This document shows positions 24,470-31,948 of a stretch of 44,008 nt of DNA, one piece after another. The stretch is from Thermoplasmatota archaeon. GTDB taxonomy: Archaea > Thermoplasmatota > E2 > DHVEG-1. The stretch spans positions 1-44,008 of the forward strand of contig JALOTN010000008.1 of NCBI GenBank assembly GCA_025457885.1. The letters run 5' to 3'. How positions within the stretch are numbered: the stretch's first letter is position 1; each line of letters starts with the position of its first letter. A model generated the notes under the pieces. The model made no database searches and was not told where the DNA came from. It saw nothing but the letters and a program-made list of their open reading frames with translations. The position numbers and the translations under genes are program-made.

Positions 24470-25114
24470 ATGAATATGGAATTGGATTTGAATAGCACAC
24501 AAACGAAACTACAAAAAGAAATGAAACACTTTTTCGCACTTACGGTGATGAGCCTGGCTTTCGCTGGGATCGTTATTGCATTCGTGGTCGCCTCGCTGAC
24601 CGTGAACATCCCTGCGTTGAGAACCGGGGATTCTACGATGCTTTTGAATTCTTTCTCAAACATCGTTATCAGTCTCATCGTTGGATATCTTGCCTTTCGG
24701 TTCCTCATCTCCACTGCTGAGCTGCTCAGTCGATTTGATGACATCAAACAGGATGATGCTGGTGAAACACCGGTTTCTTCGGAAAGCATCACAGGAAAAA
24801 TCATCCAGCTGATGGGCTTGTACCGTGAGGAACGTCCCCATATACAACGGATGATTCTGGTCAGTCGTGTCGCAGGGGTCTGTTTTTTTGCTAATGCACT
24901 AATCCAAACGGTTCTGTTTGTAATTAATTATTCAGGAGGCCTTCTTGAGCTTGCTTCTGGAGTTGGTGGGATTGTCGTTAGCTTGATTATGGGTCTGGTG
25001 GGGTTCCTTCTTCCTTCTTCTTTTAAAAAATATGCGGTGTGCTGGGATCAGCGGATCGTGAGAGGGAACGAGGCTGAAAAAACGATTGCGTCCTTCTTGG
25101 AGGATTCCTCGTGA
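24470..25114 (+). CDS. Four-helix membrane protein paired with a winged-helix protein
   Basis: 214 residues. Transmembrane helices are near 22-48, 62-84, 128-152 and 158-180. The connecting loop is acidic (RFDDIKQDDAGETPVSSES). The second ATG (24476) may be the start. The stop overlaps the next gene's GTG as GTGA, so the two are translated together. No family recognised. A membrane protein coupled to a winged-helix protein is often a sensor and regulator pair, which is inference. Confidence 0.78.
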   Translation: MNMELDLNSTQTKLQKEMKHFFALTVMSLAFAGIVIAFVVASLTVNIPALRTGDSTMLLNSFSNIVISLIVGYLAFRFLISTAELLSRFDDIKQDDAGETPVSSESITGKIIQLMGLYREERPHIQRMILVSRVAGVCFFANALIQTVLFVINYSGGLLELASGVGGIVVSLIMGLVGFLLPSSFKKYAVCWDQRIVRGNEAEKTIASFLEDSS

Positions 25115-25386
25115 ATAGCCGACGGACACAATACGAGATTTATTGGGAGATTCTTACGTATTGTAAGACACCGCGGTTAATCACCCAGGTGATTCAGCGC
25201 TGTAACCTGAATACGAAAATCGGGCAGGAATATTTGGATTTTCTTGTCTCAAAAGAATACCTTACAAAGACTCTGGAGAAAGATAAAACTCTGTTTACCA
25301 CCACTCCCGCTGCAAAGGGTTATATGGAGACGTTCATGAGGCTGTACATGGAGCTTTTCAAAAACACTCCTGAATTTAAGCTCTGA
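25111..25386 (+). CDS. Winged-helix DNA-binding protein
   Basis: 91 residues from a GTG overlapping the previous stop. The sequence is one winged helix: EIYWEILTYCKTPRLITQVI, then QRCNLNTKIGQEYLDFLVSKEYLT (helix-turn-helix, of which the recognition helix is the middle part), then a wing ending FTTTPAAKGYMETF. It resembles the small archaeal winged-helix family PF14947. It may bind the inverted repeat upstream of its partner gene. The gene that follows is on the other strand. Confidence 0.85.
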   Translation: MNSRRTQYEIYWEILTYCKTPRLITQVIQRCNLNTKIGQEYLDFLVSKEYLTKTLEKDKTLFTTTPAAKGYMETFMRLYMELFKNTPEFKL

Positions 25387-25411
25387 CATGTTCTGATTGA
25401 TGGTGAAAAGT

Positions 25412-25861
25412 TCATATGAGAAAGTAATGCGGGCAGATTTCCATAGTCTGAATCCACATCCCCAAGTCCACTTGTTCGACATAGGGCATCCCCAGGATGG
25501 TGTCACGTAATGTGCAGAGATGTTCGAAGTTTTTTACCACACTCACTGCGACCAAATCATAGCTGCCGACGACTTTGGAGGCGATGATGACACTGGGGAT
25601 TTTAATGATTTTTTCAAGGACCTGTGTTGCATAGGCTGGCTTAACATTGACTCCAAATCTAGTGATGAACGAATAGCCGATTTTAGAAGGGTCTACGACG
25701 ACGGTGGAACTCAGGATGATTCCCTGCTGAGTGAGTTTTTCTACCCGATTACTAATCGTGTCGGGAGAGACCTTCAGGAGCCTGGCGATTTCTCGTAGGG
25801 AGATTCGTGCGTCCTTCTTCAGCATCTCAAGAATAGTGATATCGATGTGATCTAGCTTCAT
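25412..25861 (-). CDS. Lrp/AsnC family regulator 1
   Basis: 149 residues. HTH at residues 1-60 (HIDITILEMLKKDARISLRE, LLKVSPDTISNRVEKLTQQG) and a RAM/AsnC effector domain after residue 65 (RFGVNVKPAYATQVLEKI, VVGSYDLVAVSVV, then a final strand). These proteins assemble as dimers to octamers and read amino acids. Its ATG overlaps the stop of the upstream regulator as ATGA, so both are made from one transcript. Autoregulation is usual in the family. Confidence 0.93.
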   Translation of the reverse strand: MKLDHIDITILEMLKKDARISLREIARLLKVSPDTISNRVEKLTQQGIILSSTVVVDPSKIGYSFITRFGVNVKPAYATQVLEKIIKIPSVIIASKVVGSYDLVAVSVVKNFEHLCTLRDTILGMPYVEQVDLGMWIQTMEICPHYFLI

Positions 25862-26331
25862 TGATGATCCTCCTGGAATTCAAAATTCTTTGGGCAGAGA
25901 AGGGGTTTGTCCACCCAGATTTCGATATCAACGTTCTGTACTTGAGGAAAATCTGCGATAGTGTTTTTCACTGTGCTGATCTGCTCGATGTCCCGTAGAA
26001 TGGCGATTGCTTCGATATCGTACCGACCGACTGCTCGGGTGACCGCGAACATCCCAGTGATTTTTTTTACTGAGGTGAGGACCTGTTCTGCATACGGGTT
26101 TGTTACAGAAATGCCTATAGAGACAATGTGGTTCTGGTCGATTTCTTTTGGGTCAATCACAATGGTGGTTCCTTTGATGAGTCCTTTCTTCATCATGGTC
26201 TGGTATCTGTTTTTTATGGTATCTGTTGAGACCTTAGCAGTCTCTGCAATCTCCTGGAACGGTTTTCGTGCATCTCCTTGGAGCATGCGGAGTATTTTGA
26301 TATCTAGGCTATCTATTTTGACATCAGACAT
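25858..26331 (-). CDS. Lrp/AsnC family regulator 2
   Basis: 157 residues. HTH (IDSLDIKILRMLQGDARKPF, AKVSTDTIKNRYQTMMKKG) and RAM domain (GISVTNPYAEQVLTSV, AVGRYDIEAIAIL, DIEIWVDKPLLCP). It is the first gene of the operon and its paralogue overlaps by four bases. The divergent gene across the 255-base gap is a stand-alone RAM protein; proteins of this kind can form mixed oligomers with full regulators. The effector is not readable from sequence. Confidence 0.93.
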   Translation of the reverse strand: MSDVKIDSLDIKILRMLQGDARKPFQEIAETAKVSTDTIKNRYQTMMKKGLIKGTTIVIDPKEIDQNHIVSIGISVTNPYAEQVLTSVKKITGMFAVTRAVGRYDIEAIAILRDIEQISTVKNTIADFPQVQNVDIEIWVDKPLLCPKNFEFQEDHQ

Positions 26332-26401
26332 GAATATGACCTCTTTTTTTTCATAGTTGAATCGTTTTGATTATTTTCTTTTTTTGTCCGATATCACTTG
26401 G

Positions 26402-26412
26402 TTTTATATGAA
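26402..26412 (-). promoter_or_regulatory. TATA-like element of the Lrp operon
   Basis: On the minus strand TTCATATAAAA lies about 75 bases before the ATG of the first regulator and predicts a start near 26378. The surrounding intergenic DNA is very AT-rich. Confidence 0.35.
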
Positions 26413-26470
26413 TTTTTCTCTAAATTTTTCCTATTTTGTCCAATTTTTTATATTATTTAATGACAATATA

Positions 26471-26494
26471 GGAAACTATATAAGTATAACTTCC
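26471..26494. promoter_or_regulatory. Dyad over the RAM-protein TATA box
   Basis: GGAA, two bases, TATA, four bases, TATA, two bases, TTCC form a symmetric 24-bp element. The TATA box CTATATAAG (26476-26484) sits inside it, so a bound dimer would block or reshape the promoter. A second inverted repeat, GTTATTC at 26507-26513 and GAATAAC at 26529-26535, lies just after the expected start near 26505. Lrp-type binding is the natural guess. Confidence 0.5.
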
Positions 26495-26586
26495 ATAAAG
26501 ACGTATGTTATTCCCCAATTTATCGGATGAATAACGAAAAAAAAGACAAAAAAATCCGAATTTGTAAAAACTATGAGGGATGAAAT

Positions 26587-26868
26587 ATGGCAACCGCCTA
26601 TATACTCATAAAAACAACACCAGGTCACGAACGAGAAGTCTACTACAAATTTTTCCACGTACCAGAAGTATGCGAAGCACATCCCCTCGTCAGCGGTGGA
26701 TATTCACTTCTTTTAAAAATACGGGCAGATACGTTTGAACGACTAGGTTACATCGCAGCTGATAGTATCGGAACCATAGGAAACATCACCTCAACAGAAA
26801 TATTGCCTGTGCTAGACACCCCTACAAAGAAACAAAGGTTTGAAGAACCTCTTAAAACCATCATATAA
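26587..26868 (+). CDS. Stand-alone RAM (AsnC effector) domain protein 1
   Basis: 93 residues made of only the RAM/AsnC ligand-binding domain: ATAYILIKTTPGHEREVYYK, the FFHVPEVCEAHPLVSGGYSL core and a C-terminal strand STEILPVLDT. No HTH. Such proteins are known to bind amino acids and to form mixed assemblies with, or compete with, full Lrp proteins. It is divergent from two Lrp genes and is followed after 18 bases by the asparaginase gene, a probable operon. GAGGG precedes the start. Confidence 0.9.
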   Translation: MATAYILIKTTPGHEREVYYKFFHVPEVCEAHPLVSGGYSLLLKIRADTFERLGYIAADSIGTIGNITSTEILPVLDTPTKKQRFEEPLKTII

Positions 26869-26886
26869 GATAGGGGAGGTGCCATC

Positions 26887-27462
26887 ATGGCAATCAGGAT
26901 TTTAGTCACCGGTGGAACTTTCGATAAGGAATACAACCTCCTCACCGGTCAACTTCTTTTCAACAATACACACATCCCAGAGATGCTTCGGTTGGGACGA
27001 TCCCGCCTTGAGGTAAACATACAGACCCTCATGATGATAGACAGTCTTAGCATGACTGATGCAGACCGACAACGCATCGTCCAAGAATGCAAAAACTGCG
27101 CTGAAGACAAAATCCTCATCACTCATGGAACAGACACCATGGAGGCAACTGCACAGCTTCTTGGTCGGACAATCACCAATAAAACCATTGTCCTTACCGG
27201 TGCCATGGTCCCCTATGCGTTTGGTAGCTCCGACGGGCTCTTCAATCTTGGAAGCGCCCTTGCGTTCCTCCAGGTTTTACAGCCGGGGGTATACATCTCC
27301 ATGAATGGAAAATGCTTCCCCTGGTACAACGTCCGAAAAAACAAAGAAATAGGTCTCTTCGAAGAACGCACGCAATACACCAATGAGACACCACTCATGA
27401 TCTGGAATCTTTCCAATAAAGAAAATAAACACCTCGGAAACACAAGAACAACCCTGGTGTGA
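26887..27462 (+). CDS. Short asparaginase-type protein (N-terminal domain only)
   Basis: 191 residues; full L-asparaginases have about 330. It keeps the catalytic N-terminal domain: ILVTGGTFDKEYN with Thr11, THGTDTMEAT with Thr82 and Asp83, and VRKNKEIG with Lys151 at the place of the catalytic lysine. The C-terminal domain, which closes the active site in the dimer, is missing. GGGGAGG precedes the ATG. Known short asparaginase-domain proteins end like this, so truncation by mutation is unlikely. It may hydrolyse Asn or only bind it. Co-transcription with a RAM protein suggests a link with amino-acid sensing. Confidence 0.85.
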   Translation: MAIRILVTGGTFDKEYNLLTGQLLFNNTHIPEMLRLGRSRLEVNIQTLMMIDSLSMTDADRQRIVQECKNCAEDKILITHGTDTMEATAQLLGRTITNKTIVLTGAMVPYAFGSSDGLFNLGSALAFLQVLQPGVYISMNGKCFPWYNVRKNKEIGLFEERTQYTNETPLMIWNLSNKENKHLGNTRTTLV

Positions 27463-27493
27463 TACCTTATGAGGATTTTGTCATCCCATCTCC

Positions 27494-27576
27494 GAGCAAC
27501 CCTCCCCTTCATTATCTGAAAACGTCCTGCAGTCTCCCGCCCTTTCAGAAGGGGAGGGGTGCTCTTTTTCTTTTTC
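27494..27576 (+). terminator. Long bulged hairpin with T-tract
   Basis: GAGCAACCCTCCCCTTC (27494-27510) pairs with GAAGGGGAGGGGTGCTC (27548-27564) with one mismatch. Inside, CTGAAA and TTTCAG extend the stem after a 6-base bulge, leaving a loop of about 21 bases. TTTTTCTTTTTC follows directly. It lies between the asparaginase gene and the next RAM gene and looks like a bacterial-type intrinsic terminator. Confidence 0.6.
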
Positions 27577-27615
27577 ATCGGTAAAAAAAACAACTGTCAA
27601 TTGGAGGTAACCACC

Positions 27616-27870
27616 ATGGTGAAGGCATACATCATGACCTGTATGACTCTTGGGCCGTATACGAAGGCACTAGAAGAGTTAACAAAAATCAATCATATAG
27701 AAAAAATTTCTATTGTGACCGGAGAGTATGATATCGTAATAAAAGTAGATGTTAAAAATCTTGAACAACTCCATCTGCTGACCAGTCAAGTTCAAAAAAT
27801 AGACGGAGTAGAAAAAACAACCACTCAGGTGATCGCAAAAGAATACGTCACTACGGTTTCTCCACGATAA
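27616..27870 (+). CDS. Stand-alone RAM domain protein 2
   Basis: 84 residues from the ATG at 27616, which has GGAGG upstream; the frame runs further 5' but into the hairpin. Only a RAM domain: VKAYIMTCMTLGPYTKALEE, ISIVTGEYDIVIKVDVKN, VEKTTTQVIAKEYV. The GEYD segment is the usual ligand loop of Lrp proteins. It follows the first RAM protein and asparaginase beyond the hairpin, so it may be expressed separately. No HTH. Confidence 0.88.
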   Translation: MVKAYIMTCMTLGPYTKALEELTKINHIEKISIVTGEYDIVIKVDVKNLEQLHLLTSQVQKIDGVEKTTTQVIAKEYVTTVSPR

Positions 27871-27950
27871 ACCTGATTTCATCTCTTCAGCTATCAGAAG
27901 TTTTATGAACAAAAAAATGAATGTCGAAACGGTAAAAGGAGCTCTAAAAA

Positions 27951-28760
27951 ATGATGAAACACCTACTTACTGTTGGGTTCCTCAGCGTCCTTCTCATCGG
28001 ACTTATCAGCGGATGTGTTGGGCCTGAAGTGACCGAAACATTCAACGCAGAATACCCGGTGAATGCCCAGACCGTCATTCGTGTCTCAAACATCAATGGA
28101 GCAATTGAGATTACCGGATGGGAAAATAATCTTGTTTCAGTCTCCGCAATGAAGCGATCAACCTCTGGTGAGGACGGGCTTCAAAGCCTCAACATCAGTG
28201 TCACCCAGACCGATAATTCCCTTGAAATTATGACGAAATACACTGGTCAACCGTTGATGCAATCCGGTGTTGATTATTCCATAAAAGTACCATTCAACAC
28301 CACGATTGACACCCTTACGACCTCTAACGGGGCGGTAGAGGTTTCTCATGTCAGAGGAAATCTTTCTGCAACGAGCTCTAATGGGGCAGTCAGGATTAAA
28401 AATGTCAAAGGAATAGTTACTGTTACGACCAGCAATGGGCATATTGAGATACAGAATGTCACCGGTGTTGACTCTCTTCGTACATCCAATGCAGCAGTAG
28501 ACACAGATATACAGAGTATCAAAGATAATGTCGACATCGAGACGAGCAATGGTGCAGTCACTGTTTATGTCAATCCTCTGCTCAATGCGACCTTTGAGAT
28601 GACCACCTCCAATGCAGATATTCAATTGCATGGGATTATCTTAAACACCAGTCTCTTGGAAGATACCCATGTCATCGGTTCCTTGGGCACCAATGGGAAA
28701 AAAATCGACATCCACACCTCCAATGCACATATCTACCTCTACAGACTTGAATCATACTGA
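27951..28760 (+). CDS. DUF4097 lipoprotein
   Basis: 269 residues. The N-terminus ends in LISGC (lipidated cysteine near 22), so the protein is tethered to the outer membrane face. Residues 40-265 form a beta-solenoid-like series of short repeats, each with SNGAV, SNGHI, SNAAV or SNADI, about every 20-25 residues: the DUF4097 pattern. It is an adhesin-like or scaffold protein of unknown partner. GGAG lies 9 bases before the ATG pair; ATG 27954 is an alternative start. Confidence 0.9.
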   Translation: MMKHLLTVGFLSVLLIGLISGCVGPEVTETFNAEYPVNAQTVIRVSNINGAIEITGWENNLVSVSAMKRSTSGEDGLQSLNISVTQTDNSLEIMTKYTGQPLMQSGVDYSIKVPFNTTIDTLTTSNGAVEVSHVRGNLSATSSNGAVRIKNVKGIVTVTTSNGHIEIQNVTGVDSLRTSNAAVDTDIQSIKDNVDIETSNGAVTVYVNPLLNATFEMTTSNADIQLHGIILNTSLLEDTHVIGSLGTNGKKIDIHTSNAHIYLYRLESY

Positions 28761-28817
28761 TAGATTTGAAAAAAAACGATTCATTGCCATAAAAGATTTT
28801 TTTCTTTTCATCACTAT

Positions 28818-29321
28818 CTATAAGATTCGCTCAAGTTTCCCGGCAAGAGGCGTCAATAAATTGATATGTTTCTTCTCTTCGTTGATTAAAAACTCAAGTT
28901 GTTTGAAAAACAGATCTGAATCGGTTCCCTTCCACATTTTTTTCATGAAATCCTTATCTGTATAGCTATGGAGTTTTGTGTAGACATCCAAGGCAAGGTA
29001 CTCGTTTTTCAGCAGTTCGGTGATGATTTCCTCATCCCATTTTCCTTTTAAATCAAATTCCTTTTTGAACATCCCTGAATGTTCTTCCAGTGTTTCTGTG
29101 GTGACATCCTCAAAGTGGGTAATGAGTTGTACAAGGATCCCTTTATGTTTCTCAGAGTCGTGTGACAGTTGGAACAACACGTTGCGGTAACTATCATTTT
29201 TCACGGACATATACGCCTGCCATTGCATGATGTTCTCAAATTGCGTTTCCAACCAATAGGCTTTTCCGAGGAGAGATAAAAATTCGTTTCGCATCGTGAT
29301 TTTAAATCCATTCTCGCTCAT
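28818..29321 (-). CDS. Ferritin-like (four-helix) protein
   Basis: 167 residues, helical. The pattern resembles ferritin-like diiron proteins: Glu25 in helix 1 (WLETQFENIMQWQ), DSEKHKG with Glu57 and His59 in helix 2, Glu107 in helix 3 and E149-K-K-H152 in helix 4 (INEEKKHINLL). The second motif departs from the usual ExxH by one residue, so metal binding is likely but not certain. No rubredoxin domain. No strong ribosome-binding site before the ATG. Confidence 0.72.
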   Translation of the reverse strand: MSENGFKITMRNEFLSLLGKAYWLETQFENIMQWQAYMSVKNDSYRNVLFQLSHDSEKHKGILVQLITHFEDVTTETLEEHSGMFKKEFDLKGKWDEEIITELLKNEYLALDVYTKLHSYTDKDFMKKMWKGTDSDLFFKQLEFLINEEKKHINLLTPLAGKLERIL

Positions 29322-29413
29322 GAGTAATGTTATCTTCTAGGCATTATAAAATCCCTCTGTTCATTTCATTTAAAATGAAAAAAAAGAAACGAAAGATTTG
29401 GTTTTTTTCTTCT

Positions 29414-30124
29414 TCAATTCTTTTTATTGAAGAAATAAAACAAGATCCCAAGAAAGACAAAATGGAGGCAGAACCCAATACCGATGTACACGTAGTTTTG
29501 ACTCCCCTTGGTGAGGATTGTATCGAGAGCCATGAACGTCCAGAAATTCGGGATGATACCAAGGATATATTTGAGGTCGTTGTTGATGAAGAACGCAAAC
29601 AAGGGGATGTAGAAGACGCCCCCGAGTGTTTTAAACACGGCAAACGCTTGGACCTTGTTAGTTGCGACAATGTTAGCAATCAATCCAAGTGTTGGGGTCA
29701 GAAGCATCAGCAGCAAAGCCGTGGGGAGATAGTCTATGAAGCTGATTTGGATAAGACCGGTGAGGATGGGAAAAAGCAGGATGTATATCAAAGAAAGAAC
29801 GCTGAGGAACATCATCCGATAAAGCAGATAGGTGTTCCTTGAAATCGGCATCACTCGAAGAACGGTCAGCAGATTTTCATCCCGTTCGTCCATGATGAGA
29901 AACCCAAGGACGAAACCAAACATCAAGGGAATCATGATGACAATGAACATGAATAGTAATGAATAGAACTGTTCCATTGGGGCGACATTTTCGGATATCC
30001 AAGGGATGATGAGTCGAGTGATGATGATAATGATAAGTGGGATCAAAAACGCTGAATAGAGCAGCAGCCGGTCTCGTACGATATTTCGGAGGTCGTTAAC
30101 CAATAATTTTCGTATCTGAACCAT
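29414..30124 (-). CDS. ABC-2 type transporter permease 1
   Basis: 236 residues with about six transmembrane helices (near 22-42, 60-80, 105-125, 137-157, 170-190, 210-230). It begins with a cytoplasmic VNDLRNIVRDRLLLYSAFLI, as ABC-2 permeases do. It is the third gene of the ABC operon, two bases after permease 2, and would form the membrane channel with it. Cargo is unknown. Confidence 0.88.
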   Translation of the reverse strand: MVQIRKLLVNDLRNIVRDRLLLYSAFLIPLIIIIITRLIIPWISENVAPMEQFYSLLFMFIVIMIPLMFGFVLGFLIMDERDENLLTVLRVMPISRNTYLLYRMMFLSVLSLIYILLFPILTGLIQISFIDYLPTALLLMLLTPTLGLIANIVATNKVQAFAVFKTLGGVFYIPLFAFFINNDLKYILGIIPNFWTFMALDTILTKGSQNYVYIGIGFCLHFVFLGILFYFFNKKN

Positions 30125-30126
30125 GA

Positions 30127-30828
30127 CTATCTTCCCCCAAGTACGATATGCTTGTAGAACGCTTTTTGTGCAACATAATAACAGATGACGATCCAGACAA
30201 CGAGATAGACAACCGCGTAGAGGGTATCTGTCAGTGAAAGGGGTGTAAAGACACCTTCGAAAAGCAGAAATGATGCTTGCGATGGCCAGAGGTAAAAAAT
30301 GATATTCTCATAAATACCAGTAATGTCCAGTAAGGGTGGGGTGAAGAGGAGGATGAAGCCAAGCATCATCATCAAGAGATATTCATTGATGCTGTTACAT
30401 CGTGCCACAAGGATGAATCCCACAAGGATAAGAAAGACCGATGTCAGGATGACCCCTGCGACGACATAGAAATATTCAAAAGTAAATCCATGGGCGAGGA
30501 AGAGGAAGAGAAATGCAGAAAGGGTTGCCAGCAACGTAAGAGAAATGATTTTTGAAAAGAAATACGTCCTTCGTTCCAAGGGCGTCACGTTCAGTGCTTG
30601 AAGAGTGTTTTCTGTTTTCTCGAAAAGAACGAGGGCGCCGACGAACATAATGCCGATGAGCGTCGGGTCAAAGAACAAGTACAGTGTCTTGAACTGCAGG
30701 GTGTTCATCGAGGGGATGGCAACAAGAGTCGCGAAATAGATAAGGACGCTTAAAATAGATAAATGAATGATTTTGTAGCGGGACTGAAGGATAAGATCCC
30801 ATTTCAACATCGTCTGTAGTTGACTCAT
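30127..30828 (-). CDS. ABC-2 type transporter permease 2
   Basis: 233 residues with about six transmembrane helices. After the first two helices comes VLFEKTENTLQALNVTPLER, matching the conserved cytoplasmic coupling segment of ABC-2 permeases. Its ATG overlaps the stop of the ATPase gene as ATGA. It is presumably half of a heterodimeric export channel. Confidence 0.9.
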   Translation of the reverse strand: MSQLQTMLKWDLILQSRYKIIHLSILSVLIYFATLVAIPSMNTLQFKTLYLFFDPTLIGIMFVGALVLFEKTENTLQALNVTPLERRTYFFSKIISLTLLATLSAFLFLFLAHGFTFEYFYVVAGVILTSVFLILVGFILVARCNSINEYLLMMMLGFILLFTPPLLDITGIYENIIFYLWPSQASFLLFEGVFTPLSLTDTLYAVVYLVVWIVICYYVAQKAFYKHIVLGGR

Positions 30829-31841
30829 TTCAGCTGCCGCCCTGTGACTTTAATGAACACATCATCCAGGGTTGCTTCCTGGGTATGAATGGTCAGCACC
30901 TGATTGCTGTTCAACAACTTAAGAAACGATGGGTTCGAACCAAGATTATCTAGGCTAAATTCCTCACGTAGAATCTCCCCGTTGTTGAGATATTCTACCC
31001 GTATGATTTTCTTCCCATGCTTTATTTTCAGATCCTTTGGGCTCTCAATAAGGACCAAGGAGCCATCCACCATGAAACCGACGCGGTCACAGAGCTCATC
31101 TGCATCATTCATATTATGCGTGGTCAGGAAGATTGTCGTTCCTGCTTTCTTCTTCTCATGAATAATGTTTTTTATCTGACGGGCGCTGACAGGGTCAAGA
31201 CCCGTGGTTGGTTCGTCTAGGAACAACATCTGAGGGTTGTTCAGCAGAGCTCTAGCGAAGTTAAGTTTTGTTTTCATCCCCTTTGAATAAGAGCTGACCC
31301 GCTGGTTCGCATCCTTATCAAGGTCCACCATCGTGAGAAGCTCGTTTGGGTCAATCGTTGTATGTTTGTAAAACGAGCTGAACAACTCAAGATTCTCTAA
31401 TGCCGTGAGTTTTTGATAATGATTCGGGAACTCGAAGCACACGCCGATTTGTTCGTATAGATCCGTCTTCCAGTTCTTCAGGTTTTTTCCCAGCATCTCA
31501 ATATTGCCGTTGTATCCTTTCAACAGTCCAATGATGACTTTCTGGGTCGTGCTTTTCCCTGCGCCATTGGGTCCGAGAAATCCGAAGATTTCCCCTTTTT
31601 TTATCTGGAATGAGACGTTTTTCACTGCTTTTTTTCCTGCCTTTGGATATACGAATGTAAGGTCCTGGACATCAAGAGCGGTGTCAGTTGTCGCTGTAAT
31701 CCTGTGGATGGATTCATCAGGGAACCTAAAGACTCCTTTGGTAGCACACAAAGGGCAGGTGACATTTATTGTCTCTCCGGGATTCCCCTGGATTGTTATC
31801 GTGTTTTTGCACTGTGGGCAGGCGATGGTTTGTGTGATCAT
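30825..31841 (-). CDS. ABC transporter ATPase with N-terminal zinc ribbon
   Basis: 338 residues. Residues 5-40 are a zinc ribbon (Cys8, Cys11, Cys29, Cys32: CPQC and CPLC), which is unusual on an ABC-2 ATPase. The nucleotide-binding domain follows: Walker A GPNGAGKST at 90-98, Q-loop near FEFPNH, signature SYSKGMKTKL at 184, Walker B LFLDEPTTGLD with Glu210 and switch His242. The C-terminal part is the usual regulatory extension (TGRQLK end). It powers export through the two overlapping permease genes. The zinc ribbon could bind a partner, membrane or RNA; it may regulate activity. The operon is divergent from an HTH_10 gene. Confidence 0.92.
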   Translation of the reverse strand: MITQTIACPQCKNTITIQGNPGETINVTCPLCATKGVFRFPDESIHRITATTDTALDVQDLTFVYPKAGKKAVKNVSFQIKKGEIFGFLGPNGAGKSTTQKVIIGLLKGYNGNIEMLGKNLKNWKTDLYEQIGVCFEFPNHYQKLTALENLELFSSFYKHTTIDPNELLTMVDLDKDANQRVSSYSKGMKTKLNFARALLNNPQMLFLDEPTTGLDPVSARQIKNIIHEKKKAGTTIFLTTHNMNDADELCDRVGFMVDGSLVLIESPKDLKIKHGKKIIRVEYLNNGEILREEFSLDNLGSNPSFLKLLNSNQVLTIHTQEATLDDVFIKVTGRQLK

Positions 31842-31888
31842 CTTTTTTCACATCCTGATCCATTCTACGTTGATGTATTCATGAGAAC

Positions 31889-31900
31889 GCTATAATTTTT
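31889..31900 (-). promoter_or_regulatory. TATA-like element of the ABC operon
   Basis: On the minus strand AAAAATTATAGC predicts a start near 31870, leaving a leader of about 30 nt before the ATPase ATG. Confidence 0.4.
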
Positions 31901-31904
31901 TACG

Positions 31905-31918
31905 TCATACATGTATGA
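31905..31918. promoter_or_regulatory. Perfect palindrome TCATACATGTATGA between divergent genes
   Basis: A 14-bp perfect palindrome sits 3 bases from the TATA box of the HTH_10 gene and 5 bases from that of the ABC operon, covering the BRE zone of one and the upstream side of the other. It fits an operator bound by a dimer, possibly the HTH_10 protein. Confidence 0.55.
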
Positions 31919-31921
31919 TAG

Positions 31922-31929
31922 TTTATATA
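31922..31929 (+). promoter_or_regulatory. TATA box of the HTH_10 gene
   Basis: TTTATATA is a strong TATA match. The predicted start (about 31950) coincides with ATGs at 31949 and 31952, so the mRNA is probably leaderless. Confidence 0.6.
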
Positions 31930-31948
31930 CTTCCTAATGATGGTCCCC

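Noticed and set aside
26887-27462. Asparaginase as a broken pseudogene
   Set aside because: All catalytic residues of the N-terminal domain are present, the ribosome-binding site is strong and no C-terminal domain remnant is seen downstream; short one-domain forms are known.
29327-29842. Forward frame of 171 codons opposite the ABC permease
   Set aside because: The reverse strand encodes a clear six-helix permease in an overlapping operon; the forward frame is charged low-complexity sequence.
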